From positions 248,001 to 312,000 of the forward strand of contig NZ_CP028037.1 of NCBI RefSeq assembly GCF_005491205.1: a stretch of 64,000 bases of DNA, written 5' to 3'. This stretch comes from Nissabacter sp. SGAir0207 (GTDB lineage Bacteria; Pseudomonadota; Gammaproteobacteria; Enterobacterales; Enterobacteriaceae). The stretch's first letter is position 1; each line of letters opens with the position of its first letter. This document shows positions 8,005-17,000 of this stretch, piece after piece. A program made the translations under genes and the position numbers. The notes beneath the pieces were generated by a model. The model searched no databases. It saw only the letters and a list, made by a program, of their open reading frames with translations, and was not told the DNA's origin.

Positions 8005-8872
8005 GTGACGCCATTTTGCAGGTCGAGCGGCTGATGATGCACTTTGGCGGCATCCGCGCGCTGAATGACGTCAGCCTCGAGGTGGGACGCGGCTCCATCA
8101 CCGCACTGATTGGGCCGAACGGCGCGGGCAAGACCACGGTGTTCAACTGCCTGACCGGCTTCTACCGCGCCACCGGCGGCGCGATCCGGCTGCATACCCA
8201 CGCCCGCACCACGGACGTGATCCAAGTGCTCGGGGCGAAACTGCACCCGGCCGACCTGCTGCACCCGCGCAGCTCGGGAAACGCATCTGGTACAAAATGT
8301 TTGGCGGCACCCATCTGGTGAACCGCGCCGGGCTGGCGCGCACCTTCCAGAATATCCGCCTGTTTCGGGAGCTGTCAGTGGTGGAGAACCTGCTGGTGGC
8401 GCAGCACATGCGCGTCAACCGCAACCTGCTGGCCGGGGTATTCAATACGCCCGGCTACCGGCGGGCCGAGAGCCGGGCGATCGATCAGGCGTTCTACTGG
8501 CTGGAGGTGGTGGATCTGGTGGAGTGCGCCAACCGGCTGGCCGGCACCCTCTCCTACGGCCAGCAACGGCGGCTGGAGATTGCCCGCGCCATGTGCACCC
8601 TGCCGGAGATCCTCTGTCTGGATGAGCCGGCCGCTGGCCTCAACCCGGTGGAGACGCTGGCGCTGAGCCGCATCATCCGCGCCTTGCGCGAGCGGCACGG
8701 CACCACGGTGCTGCTGATTGAGCACGACATGGGCATGGTGATGGAGATCTCTGACCGGGTCATCGTGCTGGACCACGGCAACGTGATTGCCCAAGGCACG
8801 CCGCGCGAGATCCAGCATGATGACCGGGTGATTGCCGCCTATCTGGGCGCTGACGAGGAGGATGCGGCATGA
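8001..8872 (+). pseudogene. livG: Branched-chain amino acid ABC transporter ATPase LivG, broken by a -1 frameshift
   Basis: The first frame (8001-8321) encodes ILQVERLMMHFGGIRALNDV and Walker A (GPNGAGKTT), then drifts into nonsense after about residue 90. The second frame resumes as SLGKRIWYKMFGGTHLVNRAGL and continues with RTFQNIRLFRE, the signature LSYGQQRRLEIARAM, Walker B (ILCLDEPAAGLNP), the switch His in LLIEHDM, and a normal end at 8872. One missing base near 8270-8274 (agctcggg, where one extra C would give Ser-Leu-Gly) restores a 290-residue LivG. No slippery heptamer is visible, so this is a recent mutation or a sequencing error. The stop overlaps livF. Confidence 0.85.
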
Positions 8873-9582
8873 CGCCGATGCTGGAGTTCCGCAATGTGGA
8901 TGTGTTCTACGGGCCGATTCAGGCGTTGCAGGAGGTGTCATTGACCGTTCAGGAGGGCGAGACGGTGGCGCTGATTGGCGCGAATGGCGCGGGCAAATCG
9001 ACACTGTTGATGTCGATTTTCGGCCAGCCGCGCATTGCCGGCGGGGAGATTTACTACCGGGGCGAGCCGATTAGCCGTCGCTCCACCCACTTCATCGCCA
9101 GCAACGGCATTGCGCAGGCCCCGGAGGGGCGGCGCATCTTCCCGGATATGACGGTGGAGGAGAATTTGCTGATAGGCACCATCCCCATCGGCAACCGCCA
9201 TATGAAAGAGGATTTGGCGCGCATGTATGGGCTGTTCCCGCGGCTGGAGGAGCGCCGTGCCCAGCGGGCGATGACGCTCTCCGGCGGTGAGCAGCAGATG
9301 CTGGCGATTGCGCGGGCGCTGATGGGCCGCCCGCGCCTGCTGCTGCTCGACGAGCCGAGCCTTGGGCTGGCACCGATTGTGGTACGCCAGATCTTCAGCA
9401 TCCTGCGGGAACTGACGCAGGGCGGCATGACGCTGTTTCTGGTGGAGCAGAACGCCAACCATGCGCTGAAGCTCTCTGACCGTGGCTACGTGATGGCCAA
9501 TGGCCGCATCCGGCTGACCGGCAGCGGCTCGGAGCTATTGCAGAATGAGGAGGTGCGGAAAGCTTACCTCGGCGGCGGCTGA
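8869..9582 (+). CDS. livF: Branched-chain amino acid ABC transporter ATPase LivF
   Basis: The 237-residue protein has a complete ABC ATPase set: Walker A GANGAGKST, Q-loop region APEGRRIFPDMTVEENL, signature LSGGEQQML, Walker B LLLLDEPSLGLAP and the H-loop region LFLVEQNANHAL, where LivF proteins carry Gln-Asn rather than His. The start overlaps the livG stop by four bases. It would form the LivG/LivF heterodimer on LivHM; if the livG frameshift is real, the complex is incomplete. The stop abuts the stop of the convergent gene with no gap. Confidence 0.93.
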   Translation: MTPMLEFRNVDVFYGPIQALQEVSLTVQEGETVALIGANGAGKSTLLMSIFGQPRIAGGEIYYRGEPISRRSTHFIASNGIAQAPEGRRIFPDMTVEENLLIGTIPIGNRHMKEDLARMYGLFPRLEERRAQRAMTLSGGEQQMLAIARALMGRPRLLLLDEPSLGLAPIVVRQIFSILRELTQGGMTLFLVEQNANHALKLSDRGYVMANGRIRLTGSGSELLQNEEVRKAYLGGG

Positions 9583-10110
9583 TTAGGCTGGCCGGTGGCG
9601 GTAGAGCACCACCGGCTTGTCGTGGTAGCGGTCATAGCCCTGCTGCTCAAAGCCCATTTTCAGCGCCAGCCGGTGTGAGGCGGTGTTGTCCGGGTTAATC
9701 ATGCACCAGATGGGGCGCGTCAGGTTGCTGGCTGCCCAGGCCAGCGCCGCCGCGACCGCCTCGGTGGCGTAGCCTTTGCCGTGGAACGCGGGCAGGAACG
9801 TCCAACCCATCTCCGCCATGTTACTGACATCGGTTTCCAGCGACCGCTGGTAATCTGCAAAGCCGATGCAACCGAGGTACTCCCCGCTCTCCCGCGACTC
9901 CACCGCCCAGTAGCCAAACCCCAGCAACTGCCAATGCCCGGCATGGCGCAACAGGCGTGACCAGCTCTCCTCCCTGCCACTGGGCGCGCCGCCAATATAG
10001 CGGGTGACCTGCGCATCACCCCACAGCCGCGTCAGCGCTGGCATATCTTCCAGCGTGTGGCCGCGCAAAATCAGCCTGTCAGTTGTGATGACCGGAACAC
10101 TGCTTTCCAT
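9583..10110 (-). CDS. GNAT family N-acetyltransferase (RimJ/RimL-like)
   Basis: The product is 175 residues. The ATG at 10110 has AGGAG eight bases upstream; a longer frame reaching 10206 has no such site. It opens with the RimJ-type TDRLILRGHTLEDMPAL, carries WTFLPAFHGKGYATEAVAAAL (the acetyl-CoA loop, here HGKGYA) and ends in NTASHRLALKMGFEQQGYDRY. This is Acetyltransf_3. Substrates range from ribosomal protein N-termini to small amines, so the target is unknown. It converges on livF without a gap and is divergent from the aldo/keto reductase. Confidence 0.85.
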   Translation of the reverse strand: MESSVPVITTDRLILRGHTLEDMPALTRLWGDAQVTRYIGGAPSGREESWSRLLRHAGHWQLLGFGYWAVESRESGEYLGCIGFADYQRSLETDVSNMAEMGWTFLPAFHGKGYATEAVAAALAWAASNLTRPIWCMINPDNTASHRLALKMGFEQQGYDRYHDKPVVLYRHRPA

Positions 10111-10261
10111 GTGAACTCCTATTATTCTATTGCTAAGTATGTTGGAACTAAATATTTGCATAGTGATAATTTGCGCTGGCGGCATCACGTCGCCTGGCAG
10201 TTTCATCGTTGCATAGCCGCAATGGCGTTACAATTGAAACTCACATACCCCGGAGGTGCCC

Positions 10262-11119
10262 ATGACCCAACCCACTTTGAGTTATCGCCTTGGTGACCGC
10301 ACGCTTGGCCGCATCGGCTATGGCGCGATGCAACTGGCTGGCCGTGGCGTTTTTGGCCCACCCGCCGATGAGGCGCAGGCGATTCAGGTATTGCAAGACG
10401 CGGTAGAGGCCGGCGTGCGCCATATCGACACCAGTGACTTCTATGGCCCACACGTCACCAATAAGCTGATTAAAAAAGCGCTTCATCCCTATCCCGACGA
10501 TCTCTGCATCGTGACTAAAATTGGCGCGCGGCGCGATGCCCGTGGCGGCTGGCTGCCAGCGCTGGGCGCGGAGGAGATAGAGCAGGCGGTAGAGGATAAT
10601 TTGCGCCATCTGGGTCTGGAGGCGCTGGAAGTGGTAAACCTGCGCAGTATGTTCAACGCGAACCGCCCGGAGGAAGGCTCGCTGGAAGCCCCGCTGGAGG
10701 CGCTGATTAAATTGAAGGAGCGAGGGCTGGTTCGCCATATTGGCCTGAGCAACGTTACGGCCAAACAGATCGCCGACGCGCAACAGATGACGCCGATTGT
10801 CTGCGTGCAGAATCTCTACAATCTGGCGCAGCGGCAGGATGAGGGGCTGATCGATCCACTCAACGCGCAGGGCATCGCCTTTGTGCCCTTCTTCCCGCTG
10901 GGCGGCTTTACGCCATTGCAGTCCAGCCAGTTGACCGAGGTAGCGCAGTCGCTGGGCGCGACGCCCCGGCAGGTGGCACTGGCCTGGCTGTTACAGCGCT
11001 CGCCCAATATTTTGCTGATCCCCGGTACCTCTTCGCCGCGCCACTTACAGGAGAATCTGGCGAGTGCCGAGTTGGTATTGCCGGAAGAGGCGCTGGATAG
11101 GCTTAACGGCTTGCGCTGA
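10262..11119 (+). CDS. Aldo/keto reductase
   Basis: The 285-residue (beta/alpha)8 NADPH-dependent oxidoreductase starts at ATG 10262 with GGAGG five bases upstream. The tetrad can be placed: Asp in HIDTSDFYGPHVTN, Tyr in the same motif, Lys in CIVTKIGARR. The usual catalytic His position reads VVNLRSMFN, without His, as in several AKR subgroups. IGLSNVTAKQIADAQ and the C-terminal LIPGTSSPRHLQENLASAE (cofactor binding) are typical. It most resembles the YajO/YdbC-like group reducing aldehydes or ketones. Substrate unknown. It ends at its own terminator. Confidence 0.88.
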   Translation: MTQPTLSYRLGDRTLGRIGYGAMQLAGRGVFGPPADEAQAIQVLQDAVEAGVRHIDTSDFYGPHVTNKLIKKALHPYPDDLCIVTKIGARRDARGGWLPALGAEEIEQAVEDNLRHLGLEALEVVNLRSMFNANRPEEGSLEAPLEALIKLKERGLVRHIGLSNVTAKQIADAQQMTPIVCVQNLYNLAQRQDEGLIDPLNAQGIAFVPFFPLGGFTPLQSSQLTEVAQSLGATPRQVALAWLLQRSPNILLIPGTSSPRHLQENLASAELVLPEEALDRLNGLR

Positions 11120-11129
11120 TGGCTGTTGC

Positions 11130-11154
11130 GAGGGGCGTCACGCCCCTCCGTTTT
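11130..11154 (+). terminator. Intrinsic terminator after the aldo/keto reductase
   Basis: Perfect stem gaggggcg/cgcccctc (11130-11137 with 11141-11148), three-base loop, then CGTTTT. It lies ten bases after the reductase stop. Confidence 0.8.
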
Positions 11155-11155
11155 G

Positions 11156-11548
11156 CTAGAACTCTTCCACCAGCTCGAAGCGAAAGCAGACCAGCTTCAT
11201 CTCTTCGCTGAACTCCCCGTTACGACTGAAAAAGCGGCGGTGCTCCTGCTTCCACTCCTCAAACGTCCCTTCGCCCTCGGCCAGCGCAAACTCTTCCGGC
11301 ACGTCGCAAAAGCGCCAGAGCGCCACCTCGGTGATGCGGATGGCGCAAGCGCGGCGGCCACGGCCATCCAGAATGATATTGATCTCATCCACCTGCGGCA
11401 GCGGCTCATTGTCATCGTAATAAGATTGCAGCGAACCACAGGTCGCGCGTTTCTGGCCATCAATCACCAGCGCCAGCAGCGCATCCGCCATCTCTGCTGA
11501 ATCACCAAATTGCCATTGGTTAGCCTGCTGGTACTGCTCATCGCCCAT
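11156..11548 (-). CDS. ASCH domain protein
   Basis: The 130-residue cytosolic protein matches the ASCH fold, a PUA-like beta-barrel: FGDSAEMADALLALVIDGQKRATCGSL at the N-terminus, then DEINIILDGRGRRACAIRITEVALWRF, and EEWKQEHRRFFSR. ASCH proteins are thought to bind RNA or modified bases; the E. coli relative YqfB is an amidohydrolase of N4-acetylcytidine, though this protein is longer and the activity should not be assumed. The ribosome site is weak. It converges on the aldo/keto reductase and is divergent from fepA. Confidence 0.8.
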   Translation of the reverse strand: MGDEQYQQANQWQFGDSAEMADALLALVIDGQKRATCGSLQSYYDDNEPLPQVDEINIILDGRGRRACAIRITEVALWRFCDVPEEFALAEGEGTFEEWKQEHRRFFSRNGEFSEEMKLVCFRFELVEEF

Positions 11549-11859
11549 GCTCGTCTCTCTACTGTCAACCGGTTGAAATCATGCCGTCATAATTTTGGAG
11601 TGTAGGGAAATGGCGCGGAAAAGGCTCTCCGTTTTCTCTGAAATGATGAATATTAGTAAATAATAACATCATTGATAACTATTCGTATTTGCAATAATGT
11701 ATTGCGGCCTGTGAATTTGTTGGTCTATGGGCCAGTGGCCACGGGTGCAGCGTCTCCCCGGTTAACCGGGAAACCACGACTCTTATAAACAACGAGAACC
11801 GGCCCGTTCCAGTGAAGGATCTTTTTGCCGGTCAGGACATATTTAGGCAGGACAGCACA
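11549..11859. other. Divergent promoter region between the ASCH gene and fepA
   Basis: About 310 bases. The AT-rich part 11640-11700 holds a candidate Fur site; the rest (11700-11859) is the fepA leader. An in-frame GTG at 11812 would lengthen FepA by 16 residues, but these look nothing like a signal peptide. Confidence 0.5.
11674..11692. promoter_or_regulatory. Candidate Fur box upstream of fepA
   Basis: gataactattcgtatttgc matches the 19-base Fur consensus at about 11 positions, including the GATAA and ATT elements. It is a weak site by sequence but lies where enterobactin receptor genes carry Fur control. Confidence 0.35.
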
Positions 11860-14169
11860 ATGCAAACGATATCGCGTCACTCATTAGCCATGCTCATCAA
11901 ACTGGGCATTGGCTCGATGGTATTGGCAGGGAACACACAGGCGGCGGAAACTCCCACGCCTGATACGCAAAACAGCACCCAACAGGCCGCCAAGGCAGAG
12001 GCCACTGCCGAGGCGAGCGCCTCCGGCGAGCAGACCGACAGCGGCGACACCCTGCTGGTCACCGCCGCCGTCCAGACGCTTCAGGCGCCGGGCGTCTCCT
12101 CCATCACCGCTGAAGAGATCCGCAAGCACCCACCCGCGCGTGATGTCTCAGAGCTGATCCGCACCATGCCGGGCGTCAACCTGACCGGCAACTCCACCAG
12201 CGGCCAGCGTGGCAATGGCCGCCAGATTGACATCCGTGGCATGGGGCCAGAGAACACCCTGATCCTGATTGATGACCTGCCGGTTACCAGCCGTAACTCA
12301 GTGCGCCTTGGCTGGCGTGGCGAGCGCGACACCCGCGGCGACAGCAACTGGGTGCCGCCAGAGATCATCGACCACATCGAAGTGATTCGTGGCCCGGCGG
12401 CGGCGCGATACGGCAACGGCGCGGCCGGCGGCGTGGTGAACATCATCACCAAAAAAGACACGCCAGAGTGGCATGGCTCCTGGAACACCTACTACAACGT
12501 GCCGCAGCACAAGCAGGAGGGATCCACCAAGCGCACCAACTTCAGCCTCTCCGGCCCGCTGGCCGACAATCTCACCTTCCGCCTCTATGGCGGCCTGAAC
12601 AAAACCGATGCCGATGATCAGTACATCAATGCTGGCCATGAGGCCGCGCGTACCGGCACTTATGCGGGATCGGTGCCTGCCGGGCGTGAGGGGGTGGAGA
12701 ACAAGGACGTCAACGCCCTGCTGCGCTGGGCCTTCGCGCCGATGCAGTCACTGGAGTTTCGCGCTGGCTACAGCCGTCAGGGCAACCTCTACGCGGGCGA
12801 TACCCAGAACACCAACTCCAACGCGCTGGTGAAGGCGTACTATGGCAAGGAGACCAACCGCCTCTACCGCCAGAACTTTGCGGTGAAGTGGGACGGCGCT
12901 TGGGAGAACGGCATCAGCACCAAGACCTACGCGCAGTATGAGAACACCCGCAACACCCGCCTGAACGAAGGGCTGGCTGGCGGCACCGAGGGGATCTTCT
13001 CCGACGACGGCTTCTCCAGCATCCAGCTGGATGACATCTTGCTGCACAGTGAAGTGAGCCTGCCGCTGGATCTTGGCGTCAACCAAGTGCTCACCCTCGG
13101 CACTGAGTGGGATCAGCAGCGCATGAAAGATGGCATATCCAACAGCCAGGCGCTCTCGGGCGGCGCGATCCCCGGCATCTCCAGCAGTGGCCGCAGCCCC
13201 TACTCCTCAGCAGAGATCTTCTCCCTGTTCGCCGAGGACAATATTGAGCTGACCGACAGCACCATGCTGACGCCGGGCCTGCGTTTTGACCACCACACCA
13301 TCGTCGGCAACAACTGGAGCCCGTCGCTGAACCTGTCGCAGGAGCTGGGCAATGAGGTGACGCTCAAGCTGGGGATCGCCCGCGCCTACAAAGCGCCGAG
13401 CCTCTACCAAACCAACCCGAATTACATCCTCTACAGCCGTGGGCAGGGCTGCGCGGCCAGTACCGGTGCCTGCTATCTGTTGGGCAATGAGGACTTGAAA
13501 GCTGAAACCAGCATCAACAAAGAGATTGGGCTGGAGTGGAAGCGTGACGGCTATCAGGCGGGCATCACCTGGTTCCGCAATGACTACCGCAACAAGATTG
13601 AGGCGGGCTATCAGCCAGTGGGCACCACGACCAACGGCACAACGGACATCTACAAGTGGCAGAACGTACCAAAAGCAGTGGTAGAGGGGCTGGAGGGCAC
13701 GGTCAATATCCCCTTCACTGACACCTTGCAGTGGAACAACAACCTGACCTACATGCTGCAAAGCAAAAACAAGGAGACCGGCGATCGCCTGTCGATCATC
13801 CCGGAGTACACCCTTAACTCTACGCTGAGTTGGCAGGCCACGCCGCAACTCTCCTTGCAGACCACCCTGACTTGGTACGGCACACAGACGCCGAAGAAGT
13901 ACAACTACAAGGGTGAGGCGGTGACGGGCAGCGAGACGTGGAAGGTCAGCCCCTACTCCCTGTTGGGGATGAGCGGTACCTATGACGTGAACAAATACGT
14001 CAGCGTAACGCTGGGTATCGACAACCTGTTCGACAAGCGCCATTTCCGCGAGGGCAATGCGCAGACCACCGGTAACGACAATACCCAGTCCTACCTCTAT
14101 GGGGCGGGCGCGTACACCTACAACGAGTCGGGGCGCACCTACTACATGAGCCTGAACACCCACTTCTGA
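11860..14169 (+). CDS. fepA: TonB-dependent enterobactin (ferric catecholate) receptor FepA
   Basis: The protein is 769 residues from ATG 11860, with a signal peptide ending NTQA. The TonB box is GDTLLVTAA. The plug is nearly that of E. coli FepA: NLTGNSTSGQRGNGRQIDIR, MGPENTLILIDDLPV, GRERDTRGD-like RGERDTRGDSNW and RGPAAARYGNGAAGGVVNII. The 22-stranded barrel keeps YSRQGNLYAGDTQNTNS, GLRFDHHTIVGNNWSP and KAPSLYQTNPNYILY, and ends in aromatic SLNTHF. It imports ferric enterobactin across the outer membrane using TonB-ExbBD. No fes, ent or fepBCDG genes adjoin it, unlike in E. coli. Confidence 0.93.
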   Translation: MQTISRHSLAMLIKLGIGSMVLAGNTQAAETPTPDTQNSTQQAAKAEATAEASASGEQTDSGDTLLVTAAVQTLQAPGVSSITAEEIRKHPPARDVSELIRTMPGVNLTGNSTSGQRGNGRQIDIRGMGPENTLILIDDLPVTSRNSVRLGWRGERDTRGDSNWVPPEIIDHIEVIRGPAAARYGNGAAGGVVNIITKKDTPEWHGSWNTYYNVPQHKQEGSTKRTNFSLSGPLADNLTFRLYGGLNKTDADDQYINAGHEAARTGTYAGSVPAGREGVENKDVNALLRWAFAPMQSLEFRAGYSRQGNLYAGDTQNTNSNALVKAYYGKETNRLYRQNFAVKWDGAWENGISTKTYAQYENTRNTRLNEGLAGGTEGIFSDDGFSSIQLDDILLHSEVSLPLDLGVNQVLTLGTEWDQQRMKDGISNSQALSGGAIPGISSSGRSPYSSAEIFSLFAEDNIELTDSTMLTPGLRFDHHTIVGNNWSPSLNLSQELGNEVTLKLGIARAYKAPSLYQTNPNYILYSRGQGCAASTGACYLLGNEDLKAETSINKEIGLEWKRDGYQAGITWFRNDYRNKIEAGYQPVGTTTNGTTDIYKWQNVPKAVVEGLEGTVNIPFTDTLQWNNNLTYMLQSKNKETGDRLSIIPEYTLNSTLSWQATPQLSLQTTLTWYGTQTPKKYNYKGEAVTGSETWKVSPYSLLGMSGTYDVNKYVSVTLGIDNLFDKRHFREGNAQTTGNDNTQSYLYGAGAYTYNESGRTYYMSLNTHF

Positions 14170-14187
14170 CGGACAGGCATAAAGCAT

Positions 14188-14214
14188 AAGGCCGGCATGA
14201 TGCCGGCCTTTTTT
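14188..14214 (+). terminator. Intrinsic terminator of fepA
   Basis: Stem ggccggca/tgccggcc (14190-14197 with 14201-14208) with a three-base loop, followed by six T. Confidence 0.9.
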
Positions 14215-14226
14215 ACGCGTGCGAGA

Positions 14227-14769
14227 TTACTGCTGGAGCGACTTGGTGCGGTTGGCGAAGCTTTTGCGCAGCTTTTGCAGCTTCGGCGGGATCACTGCCA
14301 TGCAGTAGAGGTTCTGGCGGCCCTCGCCGTCCCAGTAATCCTGATGGTACGCCTCTGCCGGATACCAGGTGGCAGGCGGCTCGATGGTGGTCACCACCGG
14401 TTGCTCATGGTTGGCCTGCGCGCGCTGGATGGCGGCGCGTGCCTCCTGCTCCTGCTCTGGCGTCGCCGGGAAGATCACGGAGCGGTACTGGGTACCGATA
14501 TCATTGCCCTGCCGGTTGAGCTGGGTAGGATCATGGGTGGCAAAGCTGATGTCGAGGATATCGCCATAGCTGACCTGCTCTGGGTCGAAACCGATGCGAA
14601 TCGCTTCTGCATGGCCGGTCTCACCGGAGCAGACCTGGCGATAGGTTGGATTCTCCACCTGCCCGCCGGTATACCCACTCTCCACGGACACCACGCCAAT
14701 CACATCTTTGAAGACTGCCTCAGTACACCAGAAGCAGCCACCACCCAGTGTTGCGTATTCAATTGCCAT
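14227..14769 (-). CDS. msrA: Peptide-methionine (S)-S-oxide reductase MsrA
   Basis: The 180-residue enzyme has the catalytic [12 protein letters not shown] near the N-terminus (nucleophile Cys12, second Cys15). It also has [57 protein letters not shown] and the C-terminal YHQDYW. It reduces methionine-S-sulfoxide in proteins with thioredoxin. At 180 residues it is shorter than E. coli MsrA (about 212) and is the compact type. AGGAGACC precedes the ATG. It converges on fepA with a terminator between them. Confidence 0.92.
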   Translation of the reverse strand: MAIEYATLGGGCFWCTEAVFKDVIGVVSVESGYTGGQVENPTYRQVCSGETGHAEAIRIGFDPEQVSYGDILDISFATHDPTQLNRQGNDIGTQYRSVIFPATPEQEQEARAAIQRAQANHEQPVVTTIEPPATWYPAEAYHQDYWDGEGRQNLYCMAVIPPKLQKLRKSFANRTKSLQQ

Positions 14770-14900
14770 AAGGTCTCCTCGGCTTGGTTCATCACTCCGC
14801 CCATAGGCGGCACAACGATTTTCTTAACCATTAATAGTGGCCGTTTATGGCACAGAGCGCCAGCCCCCAACCTGCAAAGGGCACGAAGGTCTAATAAGCT

Positions 14901-16469
14901 TCACCCTCGCCCGCCATATCCCCCCTCGCGGCAGATGACGCGGTTGCGGCCGTCGCGTTTGGCTTGATAGAGCGCTTGATCGGCGGACTCCTTGAACGCG
15001 CGGGCGTCGGGGCTGGAGGCGCTGGCGATGCAGGTGTAGCTGCCAGCGCTGATCGTCACGACCTGCTCTGCGATCTCGGTATCCTGATGGCGCAGGCCCA
15101 TTGCCCGAACGGTGTCTACCGCCCGCTGCGCCAGCCGGGCGGCGTCGGCCTTGCTGGTGTAGGGCAGCACCATCGCGAATTCCTCACCGCCGTAGCGCGC
15201 CACCAGATCGGATTGGCGATGGGAGAGTGACAGCAGCGCCTCACCCACCTTCTTCAGGCACTCATCCCCGGCAACGTGGCCGTAGGCGTCGTTGTAGCGC
15301 TTGAAGAAATCAATATCCATCATGATCAGTGAAACCGGCTCCCGCGTGCGGGCCGAACGTTGCAGACTCTGCTCCAAGAAAATGTCGAACTGGCGACGGT
15401 TTGCCAGCCCGGTCAGCCCATCCACCAGCGCCAATGCCTGCAAGGTGTGGTTGATGGTGGTCAGGTTGTCCCGCAGTTGGGTCATCTCCAGATGGTTGCG
15501 CATACTGACCCGCACCTGCCGCATCACAAAGAACCCGAGCACAAACAGCGCCAGCAGCAACAGGGTGCTCAGGATCACGTCCAGCAGGTTATCGCTGCGC
15601 CACTGGGCCTGAATGTCAGACTTGTCGTAACCGGCCGCGACAATCAGCGGGTAGCGTTTCAGCCGTGCATAGCCAAAGATGCGCACCTCATTGTCCATCG
15701 CTGAGCGCCAGGTCTCACTGCCGCTGTCAGAGGTTCTTAAGATGCGGGTGAAGAGCGGGCTGTTGGACAGACTGGTGTTGATCACCGAATCAGGGAAAGG
15801 ACGCACGTAAAGGATGGTGCCATCCGCCAGAAATAGCCCCAGCAGGCTGCGTTCGCTCATCACATAGTAGCTGTAGTGCTGGCGGAAGTAGTCCACGCTG
15901 ACGGTCGCCAGCACCACGCCGCTAAAACGCCCATCAGGATTGGTGAGCCGCATGGAGACCGGGATGACCAGATTGCCGCTGGAGCGGCTGCGAATCACCT
16001 TGCCGAGGTGGATCTCATTGTCACTGTGGGTGCGGTGCCAGATGAAGTACTCGCGATCGGCATTGTTCGCCAGTGCTGGGGTGTAGGTGTTGGAGGTGGC
16101 CAACCAGTTGCCCTCGGCGTCATAAACGAACAGCCCCTGCAACTGCGGCAGCACGGCCCGCCGGCCACGCAGCAGGCTGCTCAGGCTCTCCATGTTCTGC
16201 CCGTCAACGCCGTGATCGCTGATCTCGCGGGCAATGTCACTCAGCGTAATCTCCACCTGCAAAAAGGTATCCTCTGCCTGACGTGCCAGCGAGAGGGAGA
16301 GATTTTTGGCCTGATCGTGGGTAGCGCGCAGGGTGCGATTGTAGGAGTCACAGAGCGTCCAGCCATTAATCGCGATCACCGCGACGCTCATGATCGCCAA
16401 AAACACAATGATGGAGCGTCCCAAGGATGAGCGAAAAACAGAGGGTGGGGCGTCGTTGATTGAGCTCAT
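14901..16469 (-). CDS. Membrane-anchored diguanylate cyclase (periplasmic dCache-like sensor plus GGDEF)
   Basis: The 522-residue protein has a membrane helix at about 19-38, a periplasmic sensor of about 250 residues (dCache-like: VDYFRQHYSYYVMSERSLLGLFLADGTIL and ARLKRYPLIVAAGYDK), a second helix at about 296-316, a short coiled linker and a GGDEF domain from about 348. The active site reads GGEEF (427-431), a functional variant. The inhibitory I-site RQSD (418-421) lies exactly five residues before it, so feedback by c-di-GMP is expected. No EAL domain is present. It should make c-di-GMP in response to a periplasmic ligand. The ribosome site is weak. Confidence 0.9.
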   Translation of the reverse strand: MSSINDAPPSVFRSSLGRSIIVFLAIMSVAVIAINGWTLCDSYNRTLRATHDQAKNLSLSLARQAEDTFLQVEITLSDIAREISDHGVDGQNMESLSSLLRGRRAVLPQLQGLFVYDAEGNWLATSNTYTPALANNADREYFIWHRTHSDNEIHLGKVIRSRSSGNLVIPVSMRLTNPDGRFSGVVLATVSVDYFRQHYSYYVMSERSLLGLFLADGTILYVRPFPDSVINTSLSNSPLFTRILRTSDSGSETWRSAMDNEVRIFGYARLKRYPLIVAAGYDKSDIQAQWRSDNLLDVILSTLLLLALFVLGFFVMRQVRVSMRNHLEMTQLRDNLTTINHTLQALALVDGLTGLANRRQFDIFLEQSLQRSARTREPVSLIMMDIDFFKRYNDAYGHVAGDECLKKVGEALLSLSHRQSDLVARYGGEEFAMVLPYTSKADAARLAQRAVDTVRAMGLRHQDTEIAEQVVTISAGSYTCIASASSPDARAFKESADQALYQAKRDGRNRVICREGGYGGRG

Positions 16470-16511
16470 AGGGTGATGGCATCCCCGTATAAAACGTTTA
16501 GTAAAGCATAG

Positions 16512-16898
16512 CTAATCATTTTCTGCGGTGGGCGGCGAGTAGGCCAGCTGGTCGCGGTGCGCGCATATCCACTCCGCCAGCGAATCGAGCGCAGGCTGCA
16601 AACTCTGCCCCAGCGGCGTGATCTGGTACTCCACGCGCGGCGGCACCTCGGCATAGATAGTGCGGGTCACTAGCCCACGCTGCTCAAACTGGCGCAACTG
16701 GCGCGTCAGCTCTTTCTGGGTAATGGGCGCGACGGCACGTTGCAGCGTTTTGAAGCGCACCGGGGCATTAGTCACTATCAGCCGGTAGAGGATGGGGATG
16801 GCCCATTTGCCAGCGATCAGGTTGACGAAATCCAGCATGGGGCAGGCTTGCCCCGCTGGGTGAAAATTATTTTTCTGCGCTGAAGCCGGTAAACTCAC
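16512..16898 (-). CDS. HxlR-family winged-helix transcriptional regulator
   Basis: This 128-residue MarR-like DNA-binding protein starts at GTG 16898, with AGGAG well placed. Family features are CPMLDFVNLIAGKWAIPILYRL (Cys19 at the usual redox-sensing position), ITQKELTRQLRQFEQRGLVTR as the recognition helix, and the wing VPPRVEYQITPLGQSL. It is divergent from an SDR gene 102 bases away, the classic layout in which HxlR proteins sense quinones, aldehydes or reactive electrophiles and control the adjoining reductase. Confidence 0.88.
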   Translation of the reverse strand: MSLPASAQKNNFHPAGQACPMLDFVNLIAGKWAIPILYRLIVTNAPVRFKTLQRAVAPITQKELTRQLRQFEQRGLVTRTIYAEVPPRVEYQITPLGQSLQPALDSLAEWICAHRDQLAYSPPTAEND

Positions 16899-17000
16899 TA
16901 TTACGCTCCTGTTTGTCCATTGGTATCCAAAAGGTGCCTGCTAGCCAAAGCCTACTGTCCTTCCGATAATGCCGCTAAACCACCCAAGAGGAGAAGCGTT

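Noticed and set aside
8260..8300. Programmed ribosomal frameshift in livG
   Set aside because: No slippery heptamer, downstream structure or precedent in LivG; a lost base explains the data.
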